From NCBI RefSeq assembly GCF_004349265.1, contig NZ_SMFL01000010.1, positions 1 to 64,000 of the forward strand: DNA of 64,000 bases, given 5' to 3'. The translations under genes were made by a program, and so were the position numbers. Source of the stretch: Dyadobacter psychrotolerans. GTDB taxonomy: Bacteria; Bacteroidota; Bacteroidia; Cytophagales; Spirosomataceae. Positions 26,075 to 34,952 of the stretch are shown piece after piece (positions within the stretch are counted from its first letter, which is position 1; each line of letters starts with the position of its first letter). A model generated the notes under the pieces. The model was not told where the DNA came from. It worked only from the letters and a program-made list of their open reading frames with translations, and made no database searches.

Positions 26075-26234
26075 TGCCTTTGCGTCAATTGCGGAAACCA
26101 TAGCGTCCATCGCGGTTAATTAACTAATAAACATCTGTATTGTGCCCTCATTAAAGAACGGAGTAAAAAGATTAGCGAACAGATTGTAATATCTTTGCGT
26201 CAATTGCGAAAACCATAGCGCCCATTGCGGTTAA
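26031..26234. repeat. Direct repeat of the GxxExxY tail plus end repeat
   Basis: A segment of about 90 bp occurs twice, at 26031-26119 and 26145-26234. Each copy holds the last codons of the GxxExxY frame (V-K-R-L-A-N) followed by the end repeat that is inverted relative to 25653-25698. The copies differ at several positions. Confidence 0.8.
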
Positions 26235-26249
26235 CAACACCATAAATAA

Positions 26250-27197
26250 ATGAAACATTTCCTATCCATAAACGACGTTACAGATCTTAATCAACTTATA
26301 ACCAGCGGTATTATTTCAAAACGAAACCCCTTTGGAGATAATGACCTGGGAAAAAACAAAACCATTGGTTTGCTGTTTTTTAATTCCAGTCTTCGTACGC
26401 GTATCAGCACACAAAAAGCTGCACAAAATCTTGGGCTGAATGTGATCATGATGAACGTTGGACAGGATGGCTGGGGACTGGAAATGGAAGAAGGCGTGAT
26501 CATGAACGGCGATAAAGCGGAACATGTAAAAGAAGCTGCCGCTGTAATTGGTCGGTATTGCGACATTATCGGTATTCGTTCTTTTGCCGGTTTGCAGGAT
26601 CGCGAAAAAGATTATCAGGAAATTGTGTTTCAGCAATTTAAAAAATACGCAGAGGTTCCTATTGTTAACCTGGAATCTGCAACCCGCCACCCGTTACAAT
26701 CCCTTGCAGACTGTATTACTATTGAAGAGTTCCGCCTTAAAGAGCGCCCAAAAGTGGTATTGACCTGGCTGCCCCATTTTAAAGCTTTACCACAAGCGGT
26801 TGCAAATTCTTTTTGCGAATGGATGAACCCGATGAATGTGGAACTGGTTATTACACATCCCGAAGGTTACGATCTGGCGCCTGAGTTTGTAGGCAAAGGA
26901 CAGGTTATTTACGATCAAAATAAAGCACTGGAAGGTGCAGACTTTGTTTATGGCAAGAACTGGTCATCTTATGAGCATTATGGACAGGTGCTTAACAGCG
27001 ATCCGTCCTGGATGATGACCGAAGCAAAAATGGGACTGACCGACAATGGTAAGTTTATGCACTGTCTGCCGCTGAGAAGAAACATGAAGGTAGCCGACGA
27101 AGTACTGGACGGACCGCGCTCCCTGGTCATCGAACAAGCTGCAAACAGGGAATGGTCTGCACAGGCGGTTTTACGCGAAATTCTTATTGGTATGTAA
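26250..27197 (+). CDS. argF': N-acylornithine carbamoyltransferase (ArgF' type)
   Basis: This enzyme carbamoylates N-acylornithine to N-acylcitrulline, the route used in Bacteroidota and Xanthomonadales in place of ornithine carbamoylation. The carbamoyl-phosphate motif is F-F-N-S-S-L-R-T-R at 43-51. H-P-L-Q-S-L-A-D and the late H-C-L-P-L-R-R-N-M are also typical. Residue 90 is Ala in D-K-A-E-H, where, as I recall, the Bacteroides succinylornithine enzyme has Pro and the acetyl-specific Xanthomonas enzyme has Glu; small residues favour N-succinylornithine. It is the last arginine gene here; argB and argH are not in the window. Confidence 0.92.
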   Translation: MKHFLSINDVTDLNQLITSGIISKRNPFGDNDLGKNKTIGLLFFNSSLRTRISTQKAAQNLGLNVIMMNVGQDGWGLEMEEGVIMNGDKAEHVKEAAAVIGRYCDIIGIRSFAGLQDREKDYQEIVFQQFKKYAEVPIVNLESATRHPLQSLADCITIEEFRLKERPKVVLTWLPHFKALPQAVANSFCEWMNPMNVELVITHPEGYDLAPEFVGKGQVIYDQNKALEGADFVYGKNWSSYEHYGQVLNSDPSWMMTEAKMGLTDNGKFMHCLPLRRNMKVADEVLDGPRSLVIEQAANREWSAQAVLREILIGM

Positions 27198-27278
27198 CTG
27201 TACCCTAACCGAACTTTTATTAGTTTGACTATGGTTATCGATGCACAATACTTCACCTTGAATTAAAAAATACTGGTA

Positions 27279-28340
27279 ATGCATACCGAAACGTTAACAT
27301 ATTCTTCAACCTCAACTGAAAAACCTTTTAAAAAAACCGGCGTACTGATTGTCAATCTGGGTACTCCGGATAGTCCTTCGGTTCCGGATGTCAGGAAATA
27401 CCTGAGAGAATTTTTAATGGATGAGCGGGTTATTGATATACCCTACTTAAACCGCTGGCTATTAATTAATTTGATTATTGCACCATTCCGCGCTCCTAAA
27501 TCGGCGAAGATTTATCGGGAGTTGTGGACTCCTGAGGGATCTCCCTTAAAGATTTACGGTTATTCGGTTGAAGAAAAACTACAGAAGGTACTTGGTGAAA
27601 ACTACGTGGTGAAACTAGCCATGCGTTACCAAAGCCCGAGTATCGAAAGCGGTCTTACGGAATTAAGAAAGAAATGCCTTTCCGAAATCATAGTGGTTCC
27701 CTTTTTTCCTCAATATGCTTCTGCTTCTACCGGATCTGTTTACAAAAAGGTGATGGAAGTGGTAAAGGACTGGGAAGTACTTCCTGAAATTAAGTTTATT
27801 AACCGGTTTCTCGACCACCCGAAGTTCGTAGAGGGTTTTGTGAATCTTGGCAAAAAATACATGGCGCAAAGGGAGTATGATCACTTTGTGTTTAGTTATC
27901 ACGGAATTCCTGAAAGACAAATTACCAAAGGAGATGTAGCGAATTACTGTCAGTTCGGCACCTGCTGCGATACTTTAAATGCGAAAAATCAGCATTGCTA
28001 CCGTGCACAATGTTATGAAACAACCCGTTTGTTTGTAAAAGGCATGGGAATTCCCGAAGGAAAATATACCGTAGCTTTCCAGTCACGACTTGGAAAAACA
28101 CCCTGGATAAAACCTTACACCGACGAATTGATTCCGGAGCTGGCAAAAAAAGGTGTGAAATCTGTTCTTGCCTTCTCACCTGCTTTTGTAGCTGATTGCC
28201 TTGAAACAACGATCGAAGTAGGTGAAGAATACAAAGAGATTTTCGAAAAAGAAGGCGGAGAACACTGGCAGCTTGTCGAAAGCCTGAACGACAGTGATAT
28301 CTGGATCGAGGCTTTGGAAGATATGGTTAAAAATGCCTGA
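27279..28340 (+). CDS. hemH: Ferrochelatase
   Basis: HemH inserts ferrous iron into a porphyrin in the last step of haem synthesis. The 353-residue protein opens with V-L-I-V-N-L-G-T-P-D-S-P. It carries the catalytic His in F-S-Y-H-G-I-P-E-R near residue 210 and the conserved Glu in D-C-L-E-T-T-I-E near 305. A run of Cys after the His (pattern C-x4-C-C-x8-C-x4-C) could bind an iron-sulfur cluster, as in some bacterial ferrochelatases; this is not certain. It is on the same strand as argF' but 80 bp away, and a strong terminator follows. Confidence 0.94.
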   Translation: MHTETLTYSSTSTEKPFKKTGVLIVNLGTPDSPSVPDVRKYLREFLMDERVIDIPYLNRWLLINLIIAPFRAPKSAKIYRELWTPEGSPLKIYGYSVEEKLQKVLGENYVVKLAMRYQSPSIESGLTELRKKCLSEIIVVPFFPQYASASTGSVYKKVMEVVKDWEVLPEIKFINRFLDHPKFVEGFVNLGKKYMAQREYDHFVFSYHGIPERQITKGDVANYCQFGTCCDTLNAKNQHCYRAQCYETTRLFVKGMGIPEGKYTVAFQSRLGKTPWIKPYTDELIPELAKKGVKSVLAFSPAFVADCLETTIEVGEEYKEIFEKEGGEHWQLVESLNDSDIWIEALEDMVKNA

Positions 28341-28355
28341 TGAAGTTATAAGAAT

Positions 28356-28408
28356 AAAAAAGAGAAGTTAAAGCTGAAATGTAAATCTCACTTTAACTTC
28401 TCTTTTTT
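28356..28408. terminator. 18-bp perfect stem terminator, bidirectional
   Basis: Arms 28356-28373 and 28391-28408 are exact complements with a 17-base loop. An A-run before and a T-run after let it serve both hemH (plus) and the cysteine desulfurase gene (minus). Confidence 0.9.
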
Positions 28409-28417
28409 GTAAATCAA

Positions 28418-29566
28418 TCATAATATAACTGCCTCTTTCCGATATAACTCTGAAAGCGTATTGACGGCAAAGTCCACCTCTTCTTCCGTATTATATTTTC
28501 CAAAAGAAAATCTGACGTTGGCTCTTTCAGGATCGATTTGAAGTTCATTCAACACATGTGATCCGATTTCAGTACCACTTGAACAGGCACTGCCACCTGA
28601 GACTGAAATTCCTGCAATATCCAGATTAAACAACAGCATATCACTGATTTCAGAAGCTGGTAGACTAACATTTAATACAGTATAAAGACTTTTACCCATT
28701 TCCGCTGATTGTCCGTTAAACCGGACACCGTGAATGCTTTCACCAAGCCTATGGATCATCCTGTTTTTAAGGCCTTCAATATGTGAGCGATGTTCATCCA
28801 TATCACGGTAAGCGATCTCCAACGCCTTTGCCAAGCCGACAATCCCATAAACATTTTCAGTTCCGCCGCGCATGTTGCGTTCCTGTGCTCCTCCATGAAG
28901 AAAAGGATAAATCTTTATTCCAGGCCTAACATAAAGAAAACCTATACCTTTTGGTCCATGAAACTTATGTGCAGCACCAACAACAAAATTGGCTTTCATC
29001 TGCTGAAGGTCATGACGATAGTGCCCCATAGTTTGAACCGTATCCGTATGAAAAACAGCGTTATATTTTTGACAAATATCCCCGGCAAAATCAAGATCCA
29101 ATAAATTTCCAATCTCATTGTTCCCATGCATCAGAGAGACCAGGCTTTTTGGTTTGGTCTGCAGGAGCGTTTCTAAATGCTGAAGATTTACAACACCACG
29201 CTCGTCCAGATCAACATAACTTAGTTCGATCTGACCGGTTTTTTGAAGATGTTCCAGTGTATGAAGCACAGCATGGTGCTCGATACGGGATGTGATGGCA
29301 TGTTTTAAACCCAGTGTTTCAATGCTGGAACGAATTGCCGTATTGTCCGCCTCAGTTCCGCCTGATGTAAAAAATATTTCAGCAGGCGCAGCATTCAATA
29401 TTCCGGCAATGGATTTCCTTGCCCGCTCAATCAACGAACGTGCAGCACGGCCATTTGCATGAATCGACGATGGATTACCATACTGTTCCGCCATAACAGG
29501 AATCATGGCCTCCAATACCTCAGGATCCAAGCGGGTTGTAGCAGCATTATCCAGATACACCTTCAT
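28418..29566 (-). CDS. Cysteine desulfurase (IscS/NifS family)
   Basis: This PLP enzyme takes sulfur from cysteine for iron-sulfur clusters or tRNA thiolation. The 382-residue protein starts Y-L-D-N-A-A-T-T-R. It has F-T-S-G-G-T-E-A-D-N, the PLP Lys in A-A-H-K-F-H-G-P-K-G near residue 202 and the active Cys in S-G-G-S-A-C-S-S-G-T-E near 325. No iscU or iscA neighbours it, so a tRNA-modification role is as likely as a general one. glmM is immediately upstream (3 bp), and the two are probably co-transcribed. Confidence 0.9.
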   Translation of the reverse strand: MKVYLDNAATTRLDPEVLEAMIPVMAEQYGNPSSIHANGRAARSLIERARKSIAGILNAAPAEIFFTSGGTEADNTAIRSSIETLGLKHAITSRIEHHAVLHTLEHLQKTGQIELSYVDLDERGVVNLQHLETLLQTKPKSLVSLMHGNNEIGNLLDLDFAGDICQKYNAVFHTDTVQTMGHYRHDLQQMKANFVVGAAHKFHGPKGIGFLYVRPGIKIYPFLHGGAQERNMRGGTENVYGIVGLAKALEIAYRDMDEHRSHIEGLKNRMIHRLGESIHGVRFNGQSAEMGKSLYTVLNVSLPASEISDMLLFNLDIAGISVSGGSACSSGTEIGSHVLNELQIDPERANVRFSFGKYNTEEEVDFAVNTLSELYRKEAVIL

Positions 29567-29569
29567 TGC

Positions 29570-30973
29570 TTATTTCTTAGGTTCTGAAATGATCTCTTTT
29601 ATATCAGAGATAATTTTATTAGCGAGATTGATTGCGGTAGTTTGCGTCTCTGATTCCGAATAAATCCGGATAATCGGTTCAGTATTGGATTTACGCAAAT
29701 GAACCCATTCGCGGTCAAATTCAATGCGTACACCGTCAATTGTACTCAGCGGCTGTTTAGAATATTTTGTCTGAATCCGGCTTAAAATATTATCAACATT
29801 GATGTCCGGAGTCAGTTCTATTTTATTTTTTGAAATATAATAGCTTGGATAAGACTTCCGCATGACCGAAACCGTCTTACCAAATTTCGCGAGATGTGTC
29901 AGAAAAAGAGCGATTCCAACCAAAGCATCGCGACCATAGTGACTTTCGGGATAAATAACCCCTCCATTTCCCTCTCCGCCAATAATGGCATTTTGCTCTT
30001 TCATTTTCGTCACCACATTCACCTCACCCACAGCAGAAGCAAAATAATTACCGCCAGCTTTCACTGTTACATCACGTAAAGCAGCTGTCGACGACAGATT
30101 GGATACGGTATTTCCGGGTGTATTTTTCAATACAAAATCTGCGACGGCAACGAGTGTATATTCTTCTCCAAACGGACTTCCATCTTCACACATCAACGCC
30201 AGTCTGTCCACATCCGGGTCTACAACAATGCCCAGATTGAACGAACCATCATTAAGCGCTTTGCTTATTTCCCGCAAATGCTCAGGAAGCGGCTCAGGAT
30301 TGTGTGCAAAATTCCCGGTCGGATCGCAGTTCAGTTTTTTAATATTCTTGGTTTGAACCCCTAAGGCTTCCAGCAAGGCAGGGACAAATATTCCGCCGGT
30401 CGAATTAACCGCATCAACCACAATCCGGAAATTAGCAGCAGTAATTGCGGCAACATCTACCAAAGGCAAGGCCAGAATATGATCAATGTGTTTTTGGAGA
30501 TAAGTGTCGTCGGTAGTGTAACTTCCAAGTTTTTTGACGTCAACGAAAATAAAATCTTCTGCATCAGCTATCCTCAAAACCTCTTCCCCCTCAGCCTCAT
30601 TAATAAACTGACCTTCGTGATTAAGCAGTTTAAGCGCATTCCATTGTATCGGATTATGGCTCGCGGTAAGAATGATACCTCCGCCTGCATTTTCCATGGT
30701 AACGGCAATTTCTACGGTTGGGGTTGTAGAAAGTCCTAAGTCGATGACACTTAGGCCAACACCCTGCAAAGTAGCAGCAACAAGACGACTTACCATTTCA
30801 CCGGAAAGACGTGCATCTCTGCCAATTACAACCTTTAAATTCTGCGGATTAGTACGTCGCAGCCAGGTGCCGTAGGCAGCTGCAAACTTTACAACATCAA
30901 TCGGAGTCAGCGCCTCGCCGGATTTTCCACCCACAATTCCTCTGATCCCTGATATAGATTTTATTAACGTCAC
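29570..30973 (-). CDS. glmM: Phosphoglucosamine mutase
   Basis: GlmM interconverts glucosamine-6-phosphate and glucosamine-1-phosphate for UDP-GlcNAc and peptidoglycan synthesis. The N-terminus I-S-G-I-R-G-I-V-G-G, the phosphoserine loop T-A-S-H-N-P near residue 98, the metal loop D-P-D-V-D-R and the C-terminal phosphate loop R-K-S-N-T-E-P are visible. I use the GTG at 30973 (467 residues), because a TAnnTTTG box lies at 31003-31010, inside the longer frame. Some Bacteroidota homologues are annotated as phosphomannomutase or phosphoglucomutase. Confidence 0.88.
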   Translation of the reverse strand: MTLIKSISGIRGIVGGKSGEALTPIDVVKFAAAYGTWLRRTNPQNLKVVIGRDARLSGEMVSRLVAATLQGVGLSVIDLGLSTTPTVEIAVTMENAGGGIILTASHNPIQWNALKLLNHEGQFINEAEGEEVLRIADAEDFIFVDVKKLGSYTTDDTYLQKHIDHILALPLVDVAAITAANFRIVVDAVNSTGGIFVPALLEALGVQTKNIKKLNCDPTGNFAHNPEPLPEHLREISKALNDGSFNLGIVVDPDVDRLALMCEDGSPFGEEYTLVAVADFVLKNTPGNTVSNLSSTAALRDVTVKAGGNYFASAVGEVNVVTKMKEQNAIIGGEGNGGVIYPESHYGRDALVGIALFLTHLAKFGKTVSVMRKSYPSYYISKNKIELTPDINVDNILSRIQTKYSKQPLSTIDGVRIEFDREWVHLRKSNTEPIIRIYSESETQTTAINLANKIISDIKEIISEPKK

Positions 30974-31002
30974 GATCTTAAAGTCCTCTGTTTGTTTGGG
31001 TA

Positions 31003-31010
31003 CAAAAATA
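31003..31010 (-). promoter_or_regulatory. -7 promoter box of glmM
   Basis: On the minus strand the box reads TATTTTTG, an exact TAnnTTTG match, 30 bp before the GTG start. No good TTG stands at the -33 position. Confidence 0.5.
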
Positions 31011-31080
31011 CGAAATTTCCCACGCCTTAGGAGGTTTTTTCTCAAACAAAAGTTCGTATTGATTAAATGGACATCCGGAA

Positions 31081-31923
31081 TTATACCATCTCAATATCCA
31101 CGCGCGTTACCAGTGACGCATTAGCAAATCCACGAAAGGAGCCCATAACAGGAGCCAGCTGGTCAAAATCAGCGGAAGCACCCAGACTGATGTGGTTGTT
31201 AATGATTGCTTTACCTTCTGTGGGATCAAAACCGCGCCAGCCTGCACCGGGGAGATACACTTCCACCCAGGCATGCAGTTCATGTGCCTGCAAAGGATTT
31301 CCGTACAAATAACCACTTACAAATCGCGCTGCAATTCCCAGACTGCGGCAGGCACTGATAAAAAGACGGGAATAGTCCCTGCAGGATCCCATGCGGTCCC
31401 GTAGGGTATCATCGGGTGGATAAGCCATTCCGAACTCACGGTTCCGGTAGATAAAATTCTCGCTGATATACTGACTTAACTGAACCAAAAACGGCACGGT
31501 TTCCCAATTTACACCGGCAGCAATTTTCCTTGCAAACTGCTCGACATTATTGGTGACGTCGTTTCTGCTCAGATAAGGTATCAGATATTTATAAATCCTG
31601 TCTTCATATAAAAACGGAAAGTTTTTGGTAGAAAAAGGGAAAAGAACAAAGTCAAAAACGTTAAACGGTTCCGAAGTAACCGTCATGACAACATCAACTG
31701 TAAGCCCGGTAACTGGCCCGTTAAAAAAAAAGGCAACCTGCTGCGAATTGCCTTCTGTATCTACATTCCGGACAATATTCGAGGGACGCGGATCGATAAA
31801 AAGTGAATAGTCAATAACACGCTGGTTGGGGTACGGGCGCGGGTAGATGTATAAAGTATGCTGATCCAGAACGACCGGATTGTCATATGTATAATGCAGC
31901 GAATGATGAACTTTCAGGTTCAT
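31081..31923 (-). CDS. Transglutaminase-like protein (BTLCP type)
   Basis: The 280-residue protein has an N-terminal beta-sheet domain (about 1-90) typical of bacterial transglutaminase-like cysteine proteases. The catalytic triad region follows: Cys in M-G-S-C-R-D-Y-S near residue 180, His in E-L-H-A-W-V-E-V near 220 and Asp in G-F-D-P-T-E-G near 237. It is predicted to be cytosolic. Such genes usually travel with an alpha-E gene and an ATP-grasp gene; here the alpha-E gene is directly upstream. The substrate is unknown; peptide cross-linking or cleavage is possible. Confidence 0.85.
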   Translation of the reverse strand: MNLKVHHSLHYTYDNPVVLDQHTLYIYPRPYPNQRVIDYSLFIDPRPSNIVRNVDTEGNSQQVAFFFNGPVTGLTVDVVMTVTSEPFNVFDFVLFPFSTKNFPFLYEDRIYKYLIPYLSRNDVTNNVEQFARKIAAGVNWETVPFLVQLSQYISENFIYRNREFGMAYPPDDTLRDRMGSCRDYSRLFISACRSLGIAARFVSGYLYGNPLQAHELHAWVEVYLPGAGWRGFDPTEGKAIINNHISLGASADFDQLAPVMGSFRGFANASLVTRVDIEMV

Positions 31924-32053
31924 AAAAGTTCTTTTTTGAGAAATACTATGTGTCTGGACATGTCTGATATAGAAATAGTGGCCGGCCTGATCACCGCCAC
32001 TATTTCTATCCGGGCAATAATTATGCCTGAAACCTTAGCCGTAATTTATTTTA

Positions 32054-33073
32054 TCAGTTCATCCATTGGCTTGAAGAAGACTTGCCCATGCTTTGTCCCA
32101 TCGACTGGCTTTGCGATTTTTCAGTTTCAAGACCAAAATACATGTCAAAAATGGCGCTGTCTACCTCGTTGTTTTTTGTCTGAAATTTATCCAGATATTC
32201 ATGAAGACCCATTTTAAAAACATCTTCCACATCTGTAAATTCCAGCTCGCTGCGCATTTTGCTTAATGCTCTTTCGGCAGGATCTGTATGCCCTCTTTCA
32301 GGTATGGAACCACGGATCGCATATAATGAAAGTTCCGCCTGACGAACACTGTATGCAATCGAACGGGGAAATAATTTATCAAGAATCAAAAACGCAACAA
32401 TGTTCATGGGTGTCAGCGCGCGGTGGGTCTGGCGATACATATTGTACGCACTCACCGATTTTAACACTGCAGTCCACATCATCAAATCAAGTGTGGAACC
32501 GGAAGTACTGGTATCCTGCATCAATGTAAAATACTTCACATCCAGGAATCTCGAACATTTATCAGCCCGTTCAATATGACGCCCTAAACGACCAAAATGC
32601 CAGGCTTCGTTACGGGTAATTGAAGAATCAACAACACCATGAAACAATTGACAGCTTTTACGTATGTCGGTAAAATATGACTGCATGTGATCCATATTAC
32701 GGAAGTGATCAGCAGAAGTTCCTTTGATGGTCAGGTAAAACGTATTGATACTCTCCCACATTTCTTTCGAAATCGTTTCGCGTATCGTCCGTGCGTTTTC
32801 TCTTGCCTCATAGAGACAACTGATAATCGAATTCGGATTACGTTTATCAAAAGTCATGAAATGGATTACATCCTCTTTCGTAGGCTTTTCATAATATTTA
32901 TAAAAGGTAAAATGGTCTGCCGTGGCAATAAGGAGGGGTTCCCACTGTTCGTCGACATCAGGAGGAAGATCTAGCGCAAGGTTAAAATTTACTCCGACAA
33001 AACGGGAATAGTTTTCAACCCGTTCCATATAACGATTCATCCAGTAAATTGAATTGGCAACTCTACTAAGCAT
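32054..33073 (-). CDS. Alpha-E domain protein
   Basis: The protein starts M-L-S-R-V-A-N-S-I-Y-W-M-N-R-Y-M-E-R, the standard N-terminus of the alpha-E family (DUF403). Further family blocks are A-R-E-N-A-R-T-I-R and H-F-G-R-L-G-R-H-I-E-R-A-D. It is all-helical, and the last 20 residues are Ser/Gln/Met-rich. I chose the ATG at 33073 (339 residues) over the longer frame to 33169, which has no family counterpart upstream. Relatives sit with a circularly permuted ATP-grasp protein and a transglutaminase in a probable peptide-ligation system; no ATP-grasp gene is next to it here. Confidence 0.88.
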   Translation of the reverse strand: MLSRVANSIYWMNRYMERVENYSRFVGVNFNLALDLPPDVDEQWEPLLIATADHFTFYKYYEKPTKEDVIHFMTFDKRNPNSIISCLYEARENARTIRETISKEMWESINTFYLTIKGTSADHFRNMDHMQSYFTDIRKSCQLFHGVVDSSITRNEAWHFGRLGRHIERADKCSRFLDVKYFTLMQDTSTSGSTLDLMMWTAVLKSVSAYNMYRQTHRALTPMNIVAFLILDKLFPRSIAYSVRQAELSLYAIRGSIPERGHTDPAERALSKMRSELEFTDVEDVFKMGLHEYLDKFQTKNNEVDSAIFDMYFGLETEKSQSQSMGQSMGKSSSSQWMN

Positions 33074-33252
33074 ATACGGGCAAATATTGTGGTTCCAGAA
33101 ATTAAAATCAGAATAATTACATAGTGAATTCGCTAAAATACCTAATAAAATTTCGCAAATACAAGTCACTACGAAAAATAATATATCTTCTTAAAAGATT
33201 ATTATAATCCTGTAAATATTCATATTACTGCAAGGTTTCTTTTCAAAAGATA

Positions 33253-33260
33253 TAAATTTG
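33253..33260 (+). promoter_or_regulatory. -7 promoter box of the HerA-like gene
   Basis: TAAATTTG matches TAnnTTTG 39 bp before the GTG start at 33299. The -33 region has only a T-rich stretch. Confidence 0.45.
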
Positions 33261-33298
33261 GTAAATTAACGCGTCATTAACAATAACAACTTACGCCT

Positions 33299-34855
33299 GT
33301 GTCTAAAAGAGATCTTTTTGTAGCAGCTATCCAGAAATCGTACCAAACCACCCAGCCTGCGATTCATTTGGGTTCGGCAATTCTGGATGGAGAAATCATT
33401 ACAGAAGCCAAAGTAAACCTTCCCCTTCGGATGATGAACCGGCACGGACTCGTTGCCGGTGCAACCGGTTCCGGAAAAACCCGTACGCTTCAGGTCCTTG
33501 CCGAGCAGTTATCAGCAGCCGGAGTTCCTGTTTTTATGTCTGACATCAAAGGTGACTTATCCGGAATTGCACAGCCGGGTAAAACCAACGCCGCCATAGA
33601 AGAACGCTCTCAGGTACTCGGAAATGTGTTCGAAGCAAAAGGTTATCCGATAGAACTCTATTCGCTAAGTGGCAAAAAGGGCGCTCAAATGCGGGCAACC
33701 ATCCTGGAATTTGGCCCGATTTTACTGTCCAAAATATTTGAATTAAACGATACGCAATCGGGTGTATTGGCTATTCTTTTCAAATATGCCGATGATAAAG
33801 ACCTGCCAATGGTAGATCTTAACGACTTAAAAAAAGTACTCGCCTACCTTTCCGAAGGTCCCGGTGCAGCGGAGATCAAATCAGATTACGGGTCCATATC
33901 TTCTTCTACCGCCGGCACCATATTGCGTAAAATCGTAGCACTTGAGCAACAGGGAGTAGGAAGTATTTTCGGGGAAAAATCTTTTGATATCACCGATCTG
34001 ATCAACCGCGTAGACGGCCAGGGTGTCATCAGTCTTTTAAATATTTCTGACGTACAGGATAAACCGGCATTGTTTTCAACCTTTATGCTCAGCCTGCTGG
34101 CAGAATTATACCAAAAACTGCCCGAAGCCGGAGATCTCGATAAACCCAAGCTGGTTTTCTTTCTGGATGAAGCTCATCTGTTGTTTAAAGACGCACCGAA
34201 AGCATTTTTAGACCAGATTGAACAGGTTATTCGTCTGATCAGGTCAAAGGGCGTCGGTATTTTCTTCTGTACGCAAATGGCGCAGGATGTACCGGTTTCC
34301 GTACTCGGACAATTGGGAAACCGCGTCCAGCACGTGTTACGCGCTTTTACACCTCAGGATGCCGATGCTTTAAAGCAAACGGTTAAAACTTATCCGCGTT
34401 CTCAGTTTTATGAGATCGATCAAATCTTAACAACGTTAGGTATCGGTCAGGCACTGATTACGGTTTTGAATGAAAAAGGTATCCCGACAGAAGTAGCTGC
34501 AACACATTTACTCCCACCCGCCTCAATTATGGGCCCGATGATGCAGGCTGATTACGAAAATCACGTGCAGCAATCGGATGTGTATGCCAAATATAAAGAT
34601 CCGATCGACCCGGATAGCGCCTACGAGATGCTTACCCGCAGAATGGAGGAACATGCTCAGGCGCAGGTACAGGCAAAGGAAGAGGTAATACAGGCAAAAA
34701 ATCAGAAAGAAGAAAAAGGAATGATTTCTGAGGCTCTGAATTCCCCTTTGGCAAAACAAATCGGAAGGGAAGTTGTGAGAGGGGTTTTTGGTATGTTATT
34801 TGGTAAAAAGACAACTTCCACCCGAAAGAAAAGCGGCGGACTTTTCGGGTTCTGA
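33299..34855 (+). CDS. HerA-like ATPase (DUF853/YjgR family)
   Basis: This 518-residue P-loop ATPase belongs to the HerA/FtsK superfamily, in the DUF853 (YjgR) branch. Walker A is G-A-T-G-S-G-K-T near residue 57 and Walker B is L-V-F-F-L-D-E-A-H near 287. F-F-C-T-Q-M-A-Q-D-V-P near 323 and R-V-Q-H-V-L-R-A-F-T-P near 343 also fit. The C-terminus has a Gln/Glu-rich coiled-coil region and a basic Ser-rich tail. It starts with GTG, is single, and lacks a NurA partner, so a double-strand-break role is not implied. The physiological function is unknown. Confidence 0.85.
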   Translation: MSKRDLFVAAIQKSYQTTQPAIHLGSAILDGEIITEAKVNLPLRMMNRHGLVAGATGSGKTRTLQVLAEQLSAAGVPVFMSDIKGDLSGIAQPGKTNAAIEERSQVLGNVFEAKGYPIELYSLSGKKGAQMRATILEFGPILLSKIFELNDTQSGVLAILFKYADDKDLPMVDLNDLKKVLAYLSEGPGAAEIKSDYGSISSSTAGTILRKIVALEQQGVGSIFGEKSFDITDLINRVDGQGVISLLNISDVQDKPALFSTFMLSLLAELYQKLPEAGDLDKPKLVFFLDEAHLLFKDAPKAFLDQIEQVIRLIRSKGVGIFFCTQMAQDVPVSVLGQLGNRVQHVLRAFTPQDADALKQTVKTYPRSQFYEIDQILTTLGIGQALITVLNEKGIPTEVAATHLLPPASIMGPMMQADYENHVQQSDVYAKYKDPIDPDSAYEMLTRRMEEHAQAQVQAKEEVIQAKNQKEEKGMISEALNSPLAKQIGREVVRGVFGMLFGKKTTSTRKKSGGLFGF

Positions 34856-34870
34856 TATTTAACTTAGATA

Positions 34871-34945
34871 CTTTGGCTAAAGCCGCTAATCGTCTTGGAC
34901 GCTGTAATCCAGCGATATCCGGAACTAAGGCGGCTTTAGCCAAAG
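34871..34945. repeat. Long palindromic element, terminator or REP-like
   Basis: Arms 34871-34886 and 34930-34945 are a perfect 16-bp inverted repeat. The interior holds a second short stem (CGCTG / CAGCG). It lies between two convergent genes, so it may end both transcripts. The structured interior resembles dispersed palindromic repeats. Confidence 0.7.
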
Positions 34946-34952
34946 AGCATTC

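Noticed and set aside
33299..34855. HerA-NurA DNA repair or a HerA-based defence system
   Set aside because: The protein belongs to the stand-alone DUF853 branch, and no nuclease or SIR2-like gene is adjacent.
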